From: Akkermansiaceae bacterium
GTDB lineage: Bacteria > Verrucomicrobiota > Verrucomicrobiia > Verrucomicrobiales > Akkermansiaceae
Reading direction: 5' to 3'
Assembly: GCA_905182405.1 (NCBI GenBank)
Contig: CAJJBQ010000002.1
Coordinates: 1,178,001-1,242,000 of the forward strand
Length of the DNA: 64,000 nucleotides
Shown here: one piece after another, positions 53,883 through 62,081 of the stretch
Position numbering within the stretch: position 1 is the stretch's first letter
Layout: each line of letters begins with the position of its first letter
Position numbers and translations under genes: made by a program
The notes under the pieces: generated by a model
What the model was told of the DNA's origin: nothing
Database searches by the model: none
What the model saw: the letters and a program-made list of their open reading frames with translations, nothing else

Positions 53883-54593
53883 CTAGGACGTCTTCTTGGG
53901 ATTCTTAGGCTTCTTCGATACCTTCGAACCGGATTTTTTCTCAGGCTGGGTGCGCCCTTCCGCTTCATCACGGAAAGAAACAATGTGATTCTGGCTCCGA
54001 CCGTCACAGACAATATTGACCGTTTCGATACCCGCGCGCTCCAGACGATGCAAAAGGCGACGCGCTTTTCCGTAAAGATAAAGGTAGAAAATATAGGACG
54101 GTATCGCAATCGCCAGCCCCATCGCTGTCGAGGAAAGCGCTTGGAATAACCCTTTCGCGAGAGCAGTCTGGGCCACCGCACCTTCAGCCGAGCTGACATT
54201 AAGAAAAACCTCAATCAAACCCAGCACGGTGCCGAACATCCCCAGAAGGGGAGCAAGAAGTGCAACCGCCAGAATGACCCGGAGATTTTTTTCGATGCGG
54301 GGAACCTCAAGCTGCCCCGCTTCTTGTGCAATTTCGCGTAGATTGGAACGCTCCAGATGATGCCTTTGCAACACCGCGTGCACGATTCGGGCTTCCGGGC
54401 CGCGACGTCGCGAGGAGACATGCAGTGCCTCAGCGTAGGCTTTATTGCGCACATGATTGGTCACCCCAAGGAGCAGATCAGCGAACTTTCCGCGAGTGTG
54501 CTGAAAGTAAATCATCCGTTCCACCGTCACCATGAGGCCCACAAATCCGAGGGCAGCCTGCAACCACAGGATGATACCGCCAGATTCTTTCAT
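53883..54593 (-). CDS. ExbB/TolQ/MotA proton channel family protein (second copy)
   Basis: A 236-residue ExbB/TolQ protein. Helices fall at about 5-25, about 105-125 (ILAVALLAPLLGMFGTVLGLIEVF, the family signature, split ILAVALLAP-LLGMFGTVLGL) and about 148-170. The C-terminal tail is long and Lys-rich (GSKVSKKPKNPKKTS). ATG 54593 is used; GTG 54608 is also in frame. It is the first gene of the operon ExbB-ExbD-TonB-like-zinc ribbon, which leads into fabF. Confidence 0.82.
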   Translation of the reverse strand: MKESGGIILWLQAALGFVGLMVTVERMIYFQHTRGKFADLLLGVTNHVRNKAYAEALHVSSRRRGPEARIVHAVLQRHHLERSNLREIAQEAGQLEVPRIEKNLRVILAVALLAPLLGMFGTVLGLIEVFLNVSSAEGAVAQTALAKGLFQALSSTAMGLAIAIPSYIFYLYLYGKARRLLHRLERAGIETVNIVCDGRSQNHIVSFRDEAEGRTQPEKKSGSKVSKKPKNPKKTS

Positions 54594-54678
54594 AATGTCC
54601 ACTGACACGACCCTAGCAGCTCATTACAAGTGTGAAAAGCTGAGTTTCTGGCTTATCTTTATCTTTTTGAAAATAATC

Positions 54679-55287
54679 TCAGGCCGACATCGAGACTTTC
54701 TTGCGATCTGGATAGAGAAACTCCTGCCACGCAGAATCACTAGTGTGCTCTTTGAGCCCGTAAAGTGGCCGCCACCGGGGGGCCTTGGGTTCATTAAGAA
54801 GCCGTAAGTTGGCTTGCACCAAGGTCCGATTGGCCTTACGCGTGTTACAGGGAACACAGGAGGTGACAATATTGTCCCAGCTGGTTACCCCCCCCAAGTC
54901 ACGCGGAGTGACATGATCCAGATTGAGCTTATGCTCGGGGAAAATTTCGCGGCAATATTGGCAAGTGTGCTTATCCCGAAGGAACACGTTTTGACGGGTA
55001 AATTTCACCTCTTTTCGTGGCAACCGATCGTAAATCCCCAAGACGATAATCTTGGGAACCTGCAGCGCAATCCTCACTGTTCTGATCAGCTCACCCGTTA
55101 AGGTGTGCGCGGAGTAATCAAGCCAGGATTCAATATCGTGGGTTTGGTAGCGACACTCCCCCTCGGTCTGCACCACTTGGGCTCGACCCAGGCAAAGAAG
55201 TTTGAAGGCGCGCCTCACGGAGCAGGTATGGACCGGCTGCCAGAGCCTGTTCAACACAAGGACGGGGCGTTCGGTCATCACTTCCAT
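54679..55287 (-). CDS. HNH endonuclease family protein
   Basis: A 202-residue HNH endonuclease-like protein. The zinc pair CQYC (109-112), the DH catalytic start LNLDHVTPRDLGG (122-133), the Asn in WDNIV and the second pair CVPC (144-147) are all present. The N-terminal VLVLNRLWQPVHTCSVRRAFKL is typical of the free-standing group seen in cyanobacteria, Planctomycetes and Verrucomicrobia. No restriction or phage genes adjoin it, so it is probably a chromosomal gene of unknown role. ATG 55287 or 55278 is the start. Confidence 0.85.
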   Translation of the reverse strand: MEVMTERPVLVLNRLWQPVHTCSVRRAFKLLCLGRAQVVQTEGECRYQTHDIESWLDYSAHTLTGELIRTVRIALQVPKIIVLGIYDRLPRKEVKFTRQNVFLRDKHTCQYCREIFPEHKLNLDHVTPRDLGGVTSWDNIVTSCVPCNTRKANRTLVQANLRLLNEPKAPRWRPLYGLKEHTSDSAWQEFLYPDRKKVSMSA

Positions 55288-55357
55288 AATTTTACAAAGC
55301 AGTGGGCACCCTACTCCCTTCCGTGACAGAGGCAATCTTAAACTTAAGCAGTCCAAA

Positions 55358-55674
55358 CTACTCCATCCGGTAAATCGCCCCCTCCAAATCGAAAAGATAC
55401 AGCTCCCCTTGCTGATCCTGACCAAAGGAAGAATTCAAAGATCGCCCGTCAGATCAAGACCCTCGTTCACCTTGGTCCCGCTCTCGGGATCGTCCACGAA
55501 AATTCTCCCGTCCTGCTCTACCACCACCATCGGGGACCCTCAACCCTTCGCCTGTTGCAAATCAACCGGACGCTTAAAGGAGGCCTCAAAAGAAATAAGA
55601 GTGACCGGTTCAACCTCGGTCGAGACGAAAATCACACCACCAATCAAAAGAGAAAAGAGAGCATCTTGATTCAT
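55358..55674 (-). pseudogene. PQQ-dependent sugar dehydrogenase remnant
   Basis: The minus strand from ATG 55674 gives FEASFKRPVDLQQAKG, stop, then VVVEQDGRIFVDDPES and LDLTGDL, stop. A shifted frame yields SSFGQDQQGELYLFDLEGAIYRME, given here as QDQQGELYLFD and GAIYRME, before TAG 55358. These are the first and last boxes of glucose/sorbosone (PQQ) dehydrogenase-like beta propellers, FxRPVDLQ...VVEQxGRI and SFGxDxxGELYxxD...IYRxE. The body of the protein, about 300 residues, has been lost in between. It is upstream of the HNH gene on the same strand. Confidence 0.7.
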
Positions 55675-55727
55675 CGCCAAGACAGTTGCTCCCCCTTCTA
55701 CAAAAGGGCAATCGGTAAAGAAGAGAT

Positions 55728-56840
55728 TTATTTCTCCTGAGCAAATCCCGGAAAGATCTCGCCCACCGTCTCGCGCACTCCGTGCATCTTCAGCTCGGGA
55801 ATAAGAATGCTGCGATAGTCCGTCACCACCGGAACGTCTCCGGGCCCAATCAAGGTTCCCGCATCCAGCTTGGGCATCGTTCCCACGAGACCGCGCTCCT
55901 TCCCGCCCATCACCATCATGAGCCCTCCACTTCCGTGATCAGTCCCGAAAGAAGAATTTTCCGCGACCCGCCGTCCAAACTCGGTCATCACGACAACGGT
56001 GACCTTCCGCATGAGCGGGCCAAGGTCCTGATAAAAAGTCGACAAACCCTCGGACAAACGCGTTATCATCGGAGCAATCAACGTCTCTTGGGCAAAGTGC
56101 GAATCCCAACCATTCAAATCGAGGGAGACCGCCTCCAACCCGACTCTCGCCCGAACCAATTGCGCGGCCTGACGCAGGCCATTTGAAAAAGAATCATCGC
56201 TATACTCCGCACCGTGCTCAGGCGAATAACTCGTCTTCGCCAGCTCCGCCACGCGATCAAGCGCTTGTAAGGTATCACGTGCTGCAGGTCCCAGCAACGA
56301 TGTCTCCGCACCGTAAAGCCCAGCCAGCTCTGCTTTAAACTTCGCCGTCGAAACTCCCTTCTTCCCCAGTGAAAAGGTATCCATCGATTCCATCACGGTT
56401 GCTGCCGGAGCACCACGAAGCACCTCGGGCATCTTTTTTCCCAGTGCCACCGCCGATAGCGCCGTCGGCTGACGCCCTTCCCGGTAACGCAGGAATCTTC
56501 CCAGCCACCCGCCCGCCACGGACCCTCCATGCTCCATCAAATCCTGTGCGTAGAAATGCGATCGCGTTTTATCTTCCGACCCCACCGCTGGAATAACCGA
56601 AAGCCCACCGTCTTTAAAGACATCATGCAGCCCCGACATCGCAGGATGCAAACCGCAATTCGCAGCCCCCAGCTTGAGCACCTCACCTTCCGACACCGCT
56701 ATATTCGACCGCAGGTCATGATAAACCTGATCGCCCACCGGTGGCGCAAGCGTCAGTCCATCGGCACCGCCGCGTAAAAACACCACCACAAGCGTCCGTT
56801 GCTCGTCGCCATTTCCTGAAACAATTCCTGTCCCTTTCAT
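55728..56840 (-). CDS. DUF1501 domain protein
   Basis: A 370-residue DUF1501 protein. VVVFLRGGADGLTLAPPVGD is the family opening, followed by GLHPAMSGLHDVFKDGGLSV, FYAQDLMEHGG and the C-terminal VVMTEFGRRVAENSSFGTDHGSGG (about 293). The fold is alkaline-phosphatase-like. The signal peptide is missing, unlike most members, so export may depend on the Tat-signal-bearing DUF1800 partner encoded just upstream. The start overlaps the DUF1800 stop by four bases (ATGA). Confidence 0.88.
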   Translation of the reverse strand: MKGTGIVSGNGDEQRTLVVVFLRGGADGLTLAPPVGDQVYHDLRSNIAVSEGEVLKLGAANCGLHPAMSGLHDVFKDGGLSVIPAVGSEDKTRSHFYAQDLMEHGGSVAGGWLGRFLRYREGRQPTALSAVALGKKMPEVLRGAPAATVMESMDTFSLGKKGVSTAKFKAELAGLYGAETSLLGPAARDTLQALDRVAELAKTSYSPEHGAEYSDDSFSNGLRQAAQLVRARVGLEAVSLDLNGWDSHFAQETLIAPMITRLSEGLSTFYQDLGPLMRKVTVVVMTEFGRRVAENSSFGTDHGSGGLMMVMGGKERGLVGTMPKLDAGTLIGPGDVPVVTDYRSILIPELKMHGVRETVGEIFPGFAQEK

Positions 56841-58324
56841 CGCCATTGAAATCCCGGTGATGCAAGCAGCAGCGCAAGCGCTTCCCCGCTCCGCGTAATA
56901 CTTGCTGATTCTTCCTCCGTGGGAACGCGCCCCAATAAACTCGAGCTAAGGCCTGCAACCCCGCCCGCCTTCTCGATGAGATCCGCCTCATTGACCTTAA
57001 TTCTTTTGTCGATCTCGTTCCGCGCCAGAGCGATGGCAAAGTGCCACCGCCAAAGCAAAGTCCCCGACCACGGCGAGGCCACATCGGAATAGCCATCCGG
57101 CGTAGGATACTGAAAAGGCGCGTGCCCCATCCGCACCAGGTAGTCGATCAGATTCAACTCCGATCGCACCTCCGCCCGCGATCCCCGCAGCGCGGAAATG
57201 ATAAATTCAAAAGGCCGCTTCAACTTGCTCCCCCGACTTCCTTCCAGAAAGGCCTTCGTTGAAAAAAGAGCCCGTAAAGTCGTCTTTATATCGCCACCGC
57301 TCTCCGAAAAAGCCTTCGCCGTCGCCTCCACCGCGTCCTGCGACGGATCATCATCGATAAAGCGAACGCACAATTTCTGCGCGAGATGTTGAGCTGTCGA
57401 TGGATGCCCGCAGACGATCTCCAGCACCGCATCGAGATCCGTCTTTCCCCCTCCAGCCGCGATCTCGTGACCGAGCACCACCTTGACACCATCATCATGC
57501 GCCTCGGAATCGAAACTCACCTTCCCCTTCTTAAGCATTCGCTCTAATCCCCGCACGGTCCACCCACTGAGACAGCGGGCCACTTCCATCACGTCTTTCT
57601 GACTGTAACCACCGTCAACCCCCAAGGTGTGCAGCTCCAACAACTCACGAGCGTAATTCTCGTTCGGCTTCTCATCCTCATTCCACTTCCGATTCTCCCG
57701 ACCATCGAGATACCAAAGCATCGCAGGACTAAGCGCCGATGCCCGCACCATTTCCAAAAAATTCCCCAGCGCATGCTTCCGGATCACCTCGCGATCATCC
57801 GCCGCCTTTAGCCAACGACACTCCTCCTTCGAAGCATCAATATTAAAATGGTCGCTCCAAAAATGCACCATCATCTCAAAGAGCTGTCGCTTGCTCCGCG
57901 TCGCCCCCACCAAGGTGGCCCGCGTCATCTGCTCCAGGAGAAACTCCTCCTTATATTCATACATCTCGGCCAGCGGCGCATGGATCGCCTCGAAACGGCG
58001 CACTGCTCGCGTCGCCCGCTTGTCATCGATGGAGTCCGGATCCAGCTGCTCATCAACATAAGCCGCAACCGCTTCTTTCTCGCTCTCACCCATCTCCTTC
58101 ACCCGAGCATACTCACTCGGATCAGGCCCAAAGCTCAACCGGTTCAGCGCGTGTGAAATAAGATCGATCCCTTTACCCGATGGCGGCACCACCGGGCCGG
58201 GCTGCGGCCCCAGGAGAAACATCTTCTCAATCCGCTCGCATCCCGCCATTGAAAAGAGCGCTGCTCCCGCCGAGCTCATGAGGAACTTCCGCCTCGTGAC
58301 CTCGTCTGACCGTTCCATTTCCAT
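56837..58324 (-). CDS. DUF1800 domain protein, Tat-exported
   Basis: A 495-residue DUF1800 protein. The start MEMERSDEVTRRKFLMSSAG carries a twin-arginine motif and a lipobox-like AGC (MAGCERIEKM). Family features: HALNRLSFGPDPSEY, MVHFWSDHFNID, NENYARELLELHTLGVDGGYSQ and the C-terminal WHFAIAL. DUF1800-DUF1501 pairs are common in Planctomycetes, Verrucomicrobia and Proteobacteria; function is not established. It precedes the DUF1501 gene with a four-base overlap, as is usual. Four bases separate it from the membrane protein gene upstream. Confidence 0.9.
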   Translation of the reverse strand: MEMERSDEVTRRKFLMSSAGAALFSMAGCERIEKMFLLGPQPGPVVPPSGKGIDLISHALNRLSFGPDPSEYARVKEMGESEKEAVAAYVDEQLDPDSIDDKRATRAVRRFEAIHAPLAEMYEYKEEFLLEQMTRATLVGATRSKRQLFEMMVHFWSDHFNIDASKEECRWLKAADDREVIRKHALGNFLEMVRASALSPAMLWYLDGRENRKWNEDEKPNENYARELLELHTLGVDGGYSQKDVMEVARCLSGWTVRGLERMLKKGKVSFDSEAHDDGVKVVLGHEIAAGGGKTDLDAVLEIVCGHPSTAQHLAQKLCVRFIDDDPSQDAVEATAKAFSESGGDIKTTLRALFSTKAFLEGSRGSKLKRPFEFIISALRGSRAEVRSELNLIDYLVRMGHAPFQYPTPDGYSDVASPWSGTLLWRWHFAIALARNEIDKRIKVNEADLIEKAGGVAGLSSSLLGRVPTEEESASITRSGEALALLLASPGFQWR

Positions 58325-58328
58325 TCTT

Positions 58329-58853
58329 CTATAAGCTTGGAGTTTCATCCGAAGAAGGAGGAGGAGCTGGCATCTTACGCCCATCGCGCCAGCTCAGAAC
58401 CAGCGCACCCACTCCGGAAATCAAAACCAGCGGCAATACCATAAACCATCCCAGCAAAGGAAAAATAAAGGTAAGCCCCAAAACGACCCCCCCACGACGC
58501 ACCCCCAACCAGGGAGCCCCTTCATCCGAAGGAGAATTCAGTCCCTCTCCAATCTTCTGGCACAGCCCCGCCGAACCAAAGAGCCCCATTAAGAGGGGCA
58601 GAAGAATAAACCCAAAGCCTAGGATCTTCGGAAAAGTATTCGGAATCGAAAAAAGAAGCATTCCCAGGCCCACAATCGGAACTCCGACCGAGAGCCCAAT
58701 CAACAAACTACGAATCGGCGACACCTCAAAGCGCCTCCGACTCCCACCCACCAGCTTTGGAGCCAGCGCAAATGCCACCAACCAGTAAGCCAGCATAATG
58801 GCATAAAACCCTAAAATGATAAAAGTCCACAAGAGGACATCAGCCATAATCAT
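58329..58853 (-). CDS. Hypothetical membrane protein
   Basis: A 174-residue protein with about four membrane helices (about 6-30, 48-70, 76-95, 125-155) and a Pro/Ser-rich C-terminus. No recognised family. It is four bases from the DUF1800 gene and probably co-transcribed, so it may be a membrane part of that system. Confidence 0.55.
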   Translation of the reverse strand: MIMADVLLWTFIILGFYAIMLAYWLVAFALAPKLVGGSRRRFEVSPIRSLLIGLSVGVPIVGLGMLLFSIPNTFPKILGFGFILLPLLMGLFGSAGLCQKIGEGLNSPSDEGAPWLGVRRGGVVLGLTFIFPLLGWFMVLPLVLISGVGALVLSWRDGRKMPAPPPSSDETPSL

Positions 58854-59273
58854 CTTACCTTCATTCTACACAGTTTCATCTTCACGGAAATTACGCATTC
58901 GATCCCCAAAAGATTACAGAAAAACGAAAACTCTCCGCCCCAAGGAGCGGCAACCGTAACAAAGTGGAGATAGCCACCGGCAATCGCCGCACTCGACGAA
59001 CTTTATCTCCTTCGAAAGACTCTTCCGATATCCCACCGCAGAACACGGCTCACTCGCCTCCAAATTCTTCATCGCGGTCGACACTCTTTGGGGTAGTCAA
59101 GAACGCTCGATGCCCCCGCCCATGCCAATGCTGCGCAGTCAAAATTAGCACTCCCGATCCGAGCGTCATCCCCAGCCCTGCCTGCCTTCCCCCACTAGCA
59201 GAAAAAATGCCATCCATCCCATTCATTTGCCTCTGGCTAACTCCACTTCCCTCCGGTTGCGGTTTCCCTTCCC
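58854..59273. other. Intergenic region with a doubtful small frame
   Basis: Between the membrane protein and the sulfatase. The minus strand has a 58-codon frame (59050-59226) starting MNGMDGIFSASGGRQAG with a weak AGAGG upstream; after its stop the frame stays open for about 35 codons. I do not recognise it and cannot tell a small gene from decay. No terminator was seen. Confidence 0.3.
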
Positions 59274-60620
59274 CTACTTCTTAGGCGCCCACCAAGAATT
59301 GAGAACCTTGGTCAACTCCACCACCTTCTCCGGATTTTCCTCCGCCAGATTCCTCTTTTCATGAGGATCCCCCGTCACCATATAAAGCTCCGTCTTACCT
59401 TCAGGATTATTCGGATGGGCCGCTGATTTCCCCGCATAAGGCAGCCCGTAATTTTCTTGATCGTGAAGAAGAAGCTTCCATCCACCTTTCACCAAATAAC
59501 GAGATTCCATGTTGGCGGTCCGGTCGTTCACATCAAACATGTCATGGTTTCCATCGAATCCGAAGACGGCGTCGCGCTTCTTCAGAGCCTCTGTGTCACG
59601 GAGATCCAATCCCGTCATCGCAGCAGGAACCTCAACCCCCACCGCCTTAAGAATGGTCGGTGCAATATCGATGGAAGAAACCAAGGTCTCCTTGTCCATC
59701 TTGGGAGCAATCTTACCCGGCCACTTGATCATGAGGGGCGTGCGAATCCCCATCTCATATGGAGCCTGTTTTGAAAGCGGCGCATAGCGACCTGAGTCCT
59801 CCGATTGAATCCAGCCATTATCGGTCACGTAAATAATGATGGTATTCTCAGCAACGCCGCGCTTCTCCAGTTCCTGAAAGAGTTCCCCACAAGTCTGATC
59901 GAACCACTCCACCATAGCATAGTAACGAGCGACGAATTTACTCTCTCCCTTTGCGAGGTATTTCTCGAAAAGCGCCTTCGGAGGATTGTGCGGAGTGTGT
60001 GGTAAAAACGGAGCATGCCAGATAAAGAAGGGTTTCTTTTCCTTTGAGGCTTCATCGAGAAAATTCTGGATCGGCTTAATTCCAGTTCGAGAGATTTTAA
60101 GACCGACATCCCCGTGTCGTCCACCCCTCGTCGGGTCGGCATGTGTCATGGCATGAGTGAAACCGTGACGTTGCGGATTCCCTTCCCACCATTTCCCCGT
60201 CTGTAAAGTCAGGTATCCCGCCTTCGTCAAAAGTCGCGCCAATCCGTCATGCTTCTCAAAGTCCGCATAGATTTCCTCATGCTTCTTCGACCCTTCTTCT
60301 TCCGTGCGATCCCACTTCTTCTTGGACTCACCTTTTTTTCTCAAATCATTCCCCGTGATCCCGTGAACCGGCGTATGAAGCCCTGAAAAAATCGAAGCTA
60401 AAGACGGACGGCAAAGCGGCGACGTCACATATCCCCTCGTATACGTCAGCGACTCAGCTGCCAACTGGTCGATGCTAGGTGTCTCAATCACCTTATGCCC
60501 CATAAAGGAATAATCTGTCCACGACTGATCATCCGATAAAATAAGCACAACATTCGGCGAAGCCGCGAAAGACGGACTCAAGAGAGAAAAAGCGAATGCT
60601 AGTTGGTGAAAATATTTCAT
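59274..60620 (-). CDS. Sulfatase, arylsulfatase-like, planctomycete type
   Basis: A 448-residue exported sulfatase. The signal peptide ends FAASP, the metal Asp pair is in ILSDDQSW (30-31) and the catalytic site is PLCRPSLASIFSG (Cys70). The usual C-x-P-S-R reads C-x-P-S-L here; I recall the same LCRPSLA wording from other Planctomycetes/Verrucomicrobia sulfatases followed by HGITGND, as here. The Cys must be turned into formylglycine by a maturase not in the window. Middle boxes include FFIWHAPFLPHTPHNPP and the C-terminal ELYMVTGDPHEKRNL. Start at ATG 60620. Confidence 0.88.
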   Translation of the reverse strand: MKYFHQLAFAFSLLSPSFAASPNVVLILSDDQSWTDYSFMGHKVIETPSIDQLAAESLTYTRGYVTSPLCRPSLASIFSGLHTPVHGITGNDLRKKGESKKKWDRTEEEGSKKHEEIYADFEKHDGLARLLTKAGYLTLQTGKWWEGNPQRHGFTHAMTHADPTRGGRHGDVGLKISRTGIKPIQNFLDEASKEKKPFFIWHAPFLPHTPHNPPKALFEKYLAKGESKFVARYYAMVEWFDQTCGELFQELEKRGVAENTIIIYVTDNGWIQSEDSGRYAPLSKQAPYEMGIRTPLMIKWPGKIAPKMDKETLVSSIDIAPTILKAVGVEVPAAMTGLDLRDTEALKKRDAVFGFDGNHDMFDVNDRTANMESRYLVKGGWKLLLHDQENYGLPYAGKSAAHPNNPEGKTELYMVTGDPHEKRNLAEENPEKVVELTKVLNSWWAPKK

Positions 60621-60665
60621 CACCGTAGTGTAATCTCGCAGTAAACCAATCTTACAAACTTTCTC

Positions 60666-61973
60666 TTATTTCTTTTCCAGTTCCTCTCGGCGCAGCGCGC
60701 TGTCACGGAAAACCGTTTGATCGAGTTCGAGAACTGCTCTGCGATTTTTGAAGACGATCCAACCGTCGTTCGACTGATCGAATTTCGCCTGCAAGAGCTC
60801 TTCGGCTCCTTTATTCCCGAGCGAACGCTTGAAACGCACCTTGACCACTTGGGTTTCCTTGGACTGCCCTTTGATTTTTTCAGTCTCTTTAAACGCGATT
60901 CCAAACACGAGATATTCTTCGCCTCCCACCTTAATCACTTGAGCCAGATTCTTGGTATCAATGAGTGTTCCGGTAAAAACGGCCTCGGAACTTGAGAGCA
61001 AGCGCTTCCTCACCTCCGGCTTAAAAGGAAAGCCCCCGGGGTGAGGCGAAAACTCCGAGCCATCGACTTCGATATCCGGGAAGTAGATCTTCTTGTTGGT
61101 GTAGTCGAGAACCGCACCGGTTTCCGACAAAAGATCGGAGCCAATGATCCCCGCAATCTTGCGAGCAGGGGAATCGAGCTTTTGCGCCGACAGCGAAACA
61201 ACCCGGAGCGGAAGGTTTTTTAAGGTCACCGAACCAAGTTTCATTTCCTCAATATGACCCAGCACTGGCAGCGAAACGCCCTCGGGTAGCTTGGGCACCG
61301 TGAGCCCCATATCTTTAAGGTGCTCCTTAGCCAGGAGGGATTCAGAAGCAGCCGTATCGACAAGGAAGTGCGCATCAGTTCCATTAATTTTCACCACCAT
61401 GGCCACATCAGCCCCATTTTCCCCCAGCTCCATCGCTATGACATCGAGCTCCTCCATCGCATCAGCAAACGAAGTATCGAGTTCCCCATCCTTGTCCGCC
61501 CAATAAAATTTCTTCTCCGGGTAGTGGAAGATACATTGAACCGCCCCAAAGACATCGCCGCCCAATTTTCCATCCTCACCCATATCGGGAACGCCATTTC
61601 CATGCTGCGCGGAAGCAGCCAGCGAACTCATATTAAACATGAGGGACCCTCCAAGATTCAATCTCTCAGCCGCCACCTGATACATCGAGGTCGTCTCCCC
61701 GTTAGGCAGACGATCATTCCCGGCAGAATCTCCCTTTGTTAGTTTAAATTTTTCAAGATTCTCCAAGGCAAGAATCGTGCGGGGCGAACGGTTGTCGAGA
61801 ATGAGCATTCCGTCCACCTCATTGACGTTGACGTCCATGTAGATACAGCGGGTTTTCTCGTCCGTCTTCAACTCGATCGCTTTATAATTGTCTTCAAGCA
61901 CGTCCTTCACATCTGCAGGGAGCGAGGCCGTGGAGAAAATCAGGAAGCAGTAAAAAAGGGGAAGCATCTTCAT
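60666..61973 (-). CDS. Exported pepsin/retropepsin-like aspartic protease homologue
   Basis: A 435-residue exported protein (signal MKMLPLFYCFLIFSTASLPA) with two aspartic-protease-like lobes. The second lobe has HFLVDTAASESLL (Asp206 in the D-T-A place of D-T/S-G) and GIIGSDLLSETGAVLDY. The first lobe has MLILDNRSPRTIL (60-63 DNRS), where the catalytic D-T-G looks lost. The C-terminal part (about 340-435) is a separate domain. A retroviral-type protease could act as a dimer of the second lobe; otherwise it is a binding protein. It is divergent from the ClpX-like gene. Start at ATG 61973. Confidence 0.65.
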   Translation of the reverse strand: MKMLPLFYCFLIFSTASLPADVKDVLEDNYKAIELKTDEKTRCIYMDVNVNEVDGMLILDNRSPRTILALENLEKFKLTKGDSAGNDRLPNGETTSMYQVAAERLNLGGSLMFNMSSLAASAQHGNGVPDMGEDGKLGGDVFGAVQCIFHYPEKKFYWADKDGELDTSFADAMEELDVIAMELGENGADVAMVVKINGTDAHFLVDTAASESLLAKEHLKDMGLTVPKLPEGVSLPVLGHIEEMKLGSVTLKNLPLRVVSLSAQKLDSPARKIAGIIGSDLLSETGAVLDYTNKKIYFPDIEVDGSEFSPHPGGFPFKPEVRKRLLSSSEAVFTGTLIDTKNLAQVIKVGGEEYLVFGIAFKETEKIKGQSKETQVVKVRFKRSLGNKGAEELLQAKFDQSNDGWIVFKNRRAVLELDQTVFRDSALRREELEKK

Positions 61974-62081
61974 GACAAGAGTCAAACTGCCCCAATTTTC
62001 AAGGTTGGTAAAGTCTGAGGAACGGCCTGAAGATCAATTCACTCTTGCGCAGAACCCAAGCAAGGGGATATTCCCCCCACG

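Noticed and set aside
58964..59284. 106-codon plus-strand frame between the membrane protein and the sulfatase
   Set aside because: Composition is Pro/Ser/Arg-rich as in shadow frames, it overlaps the sulfatase end and shows no family motif.
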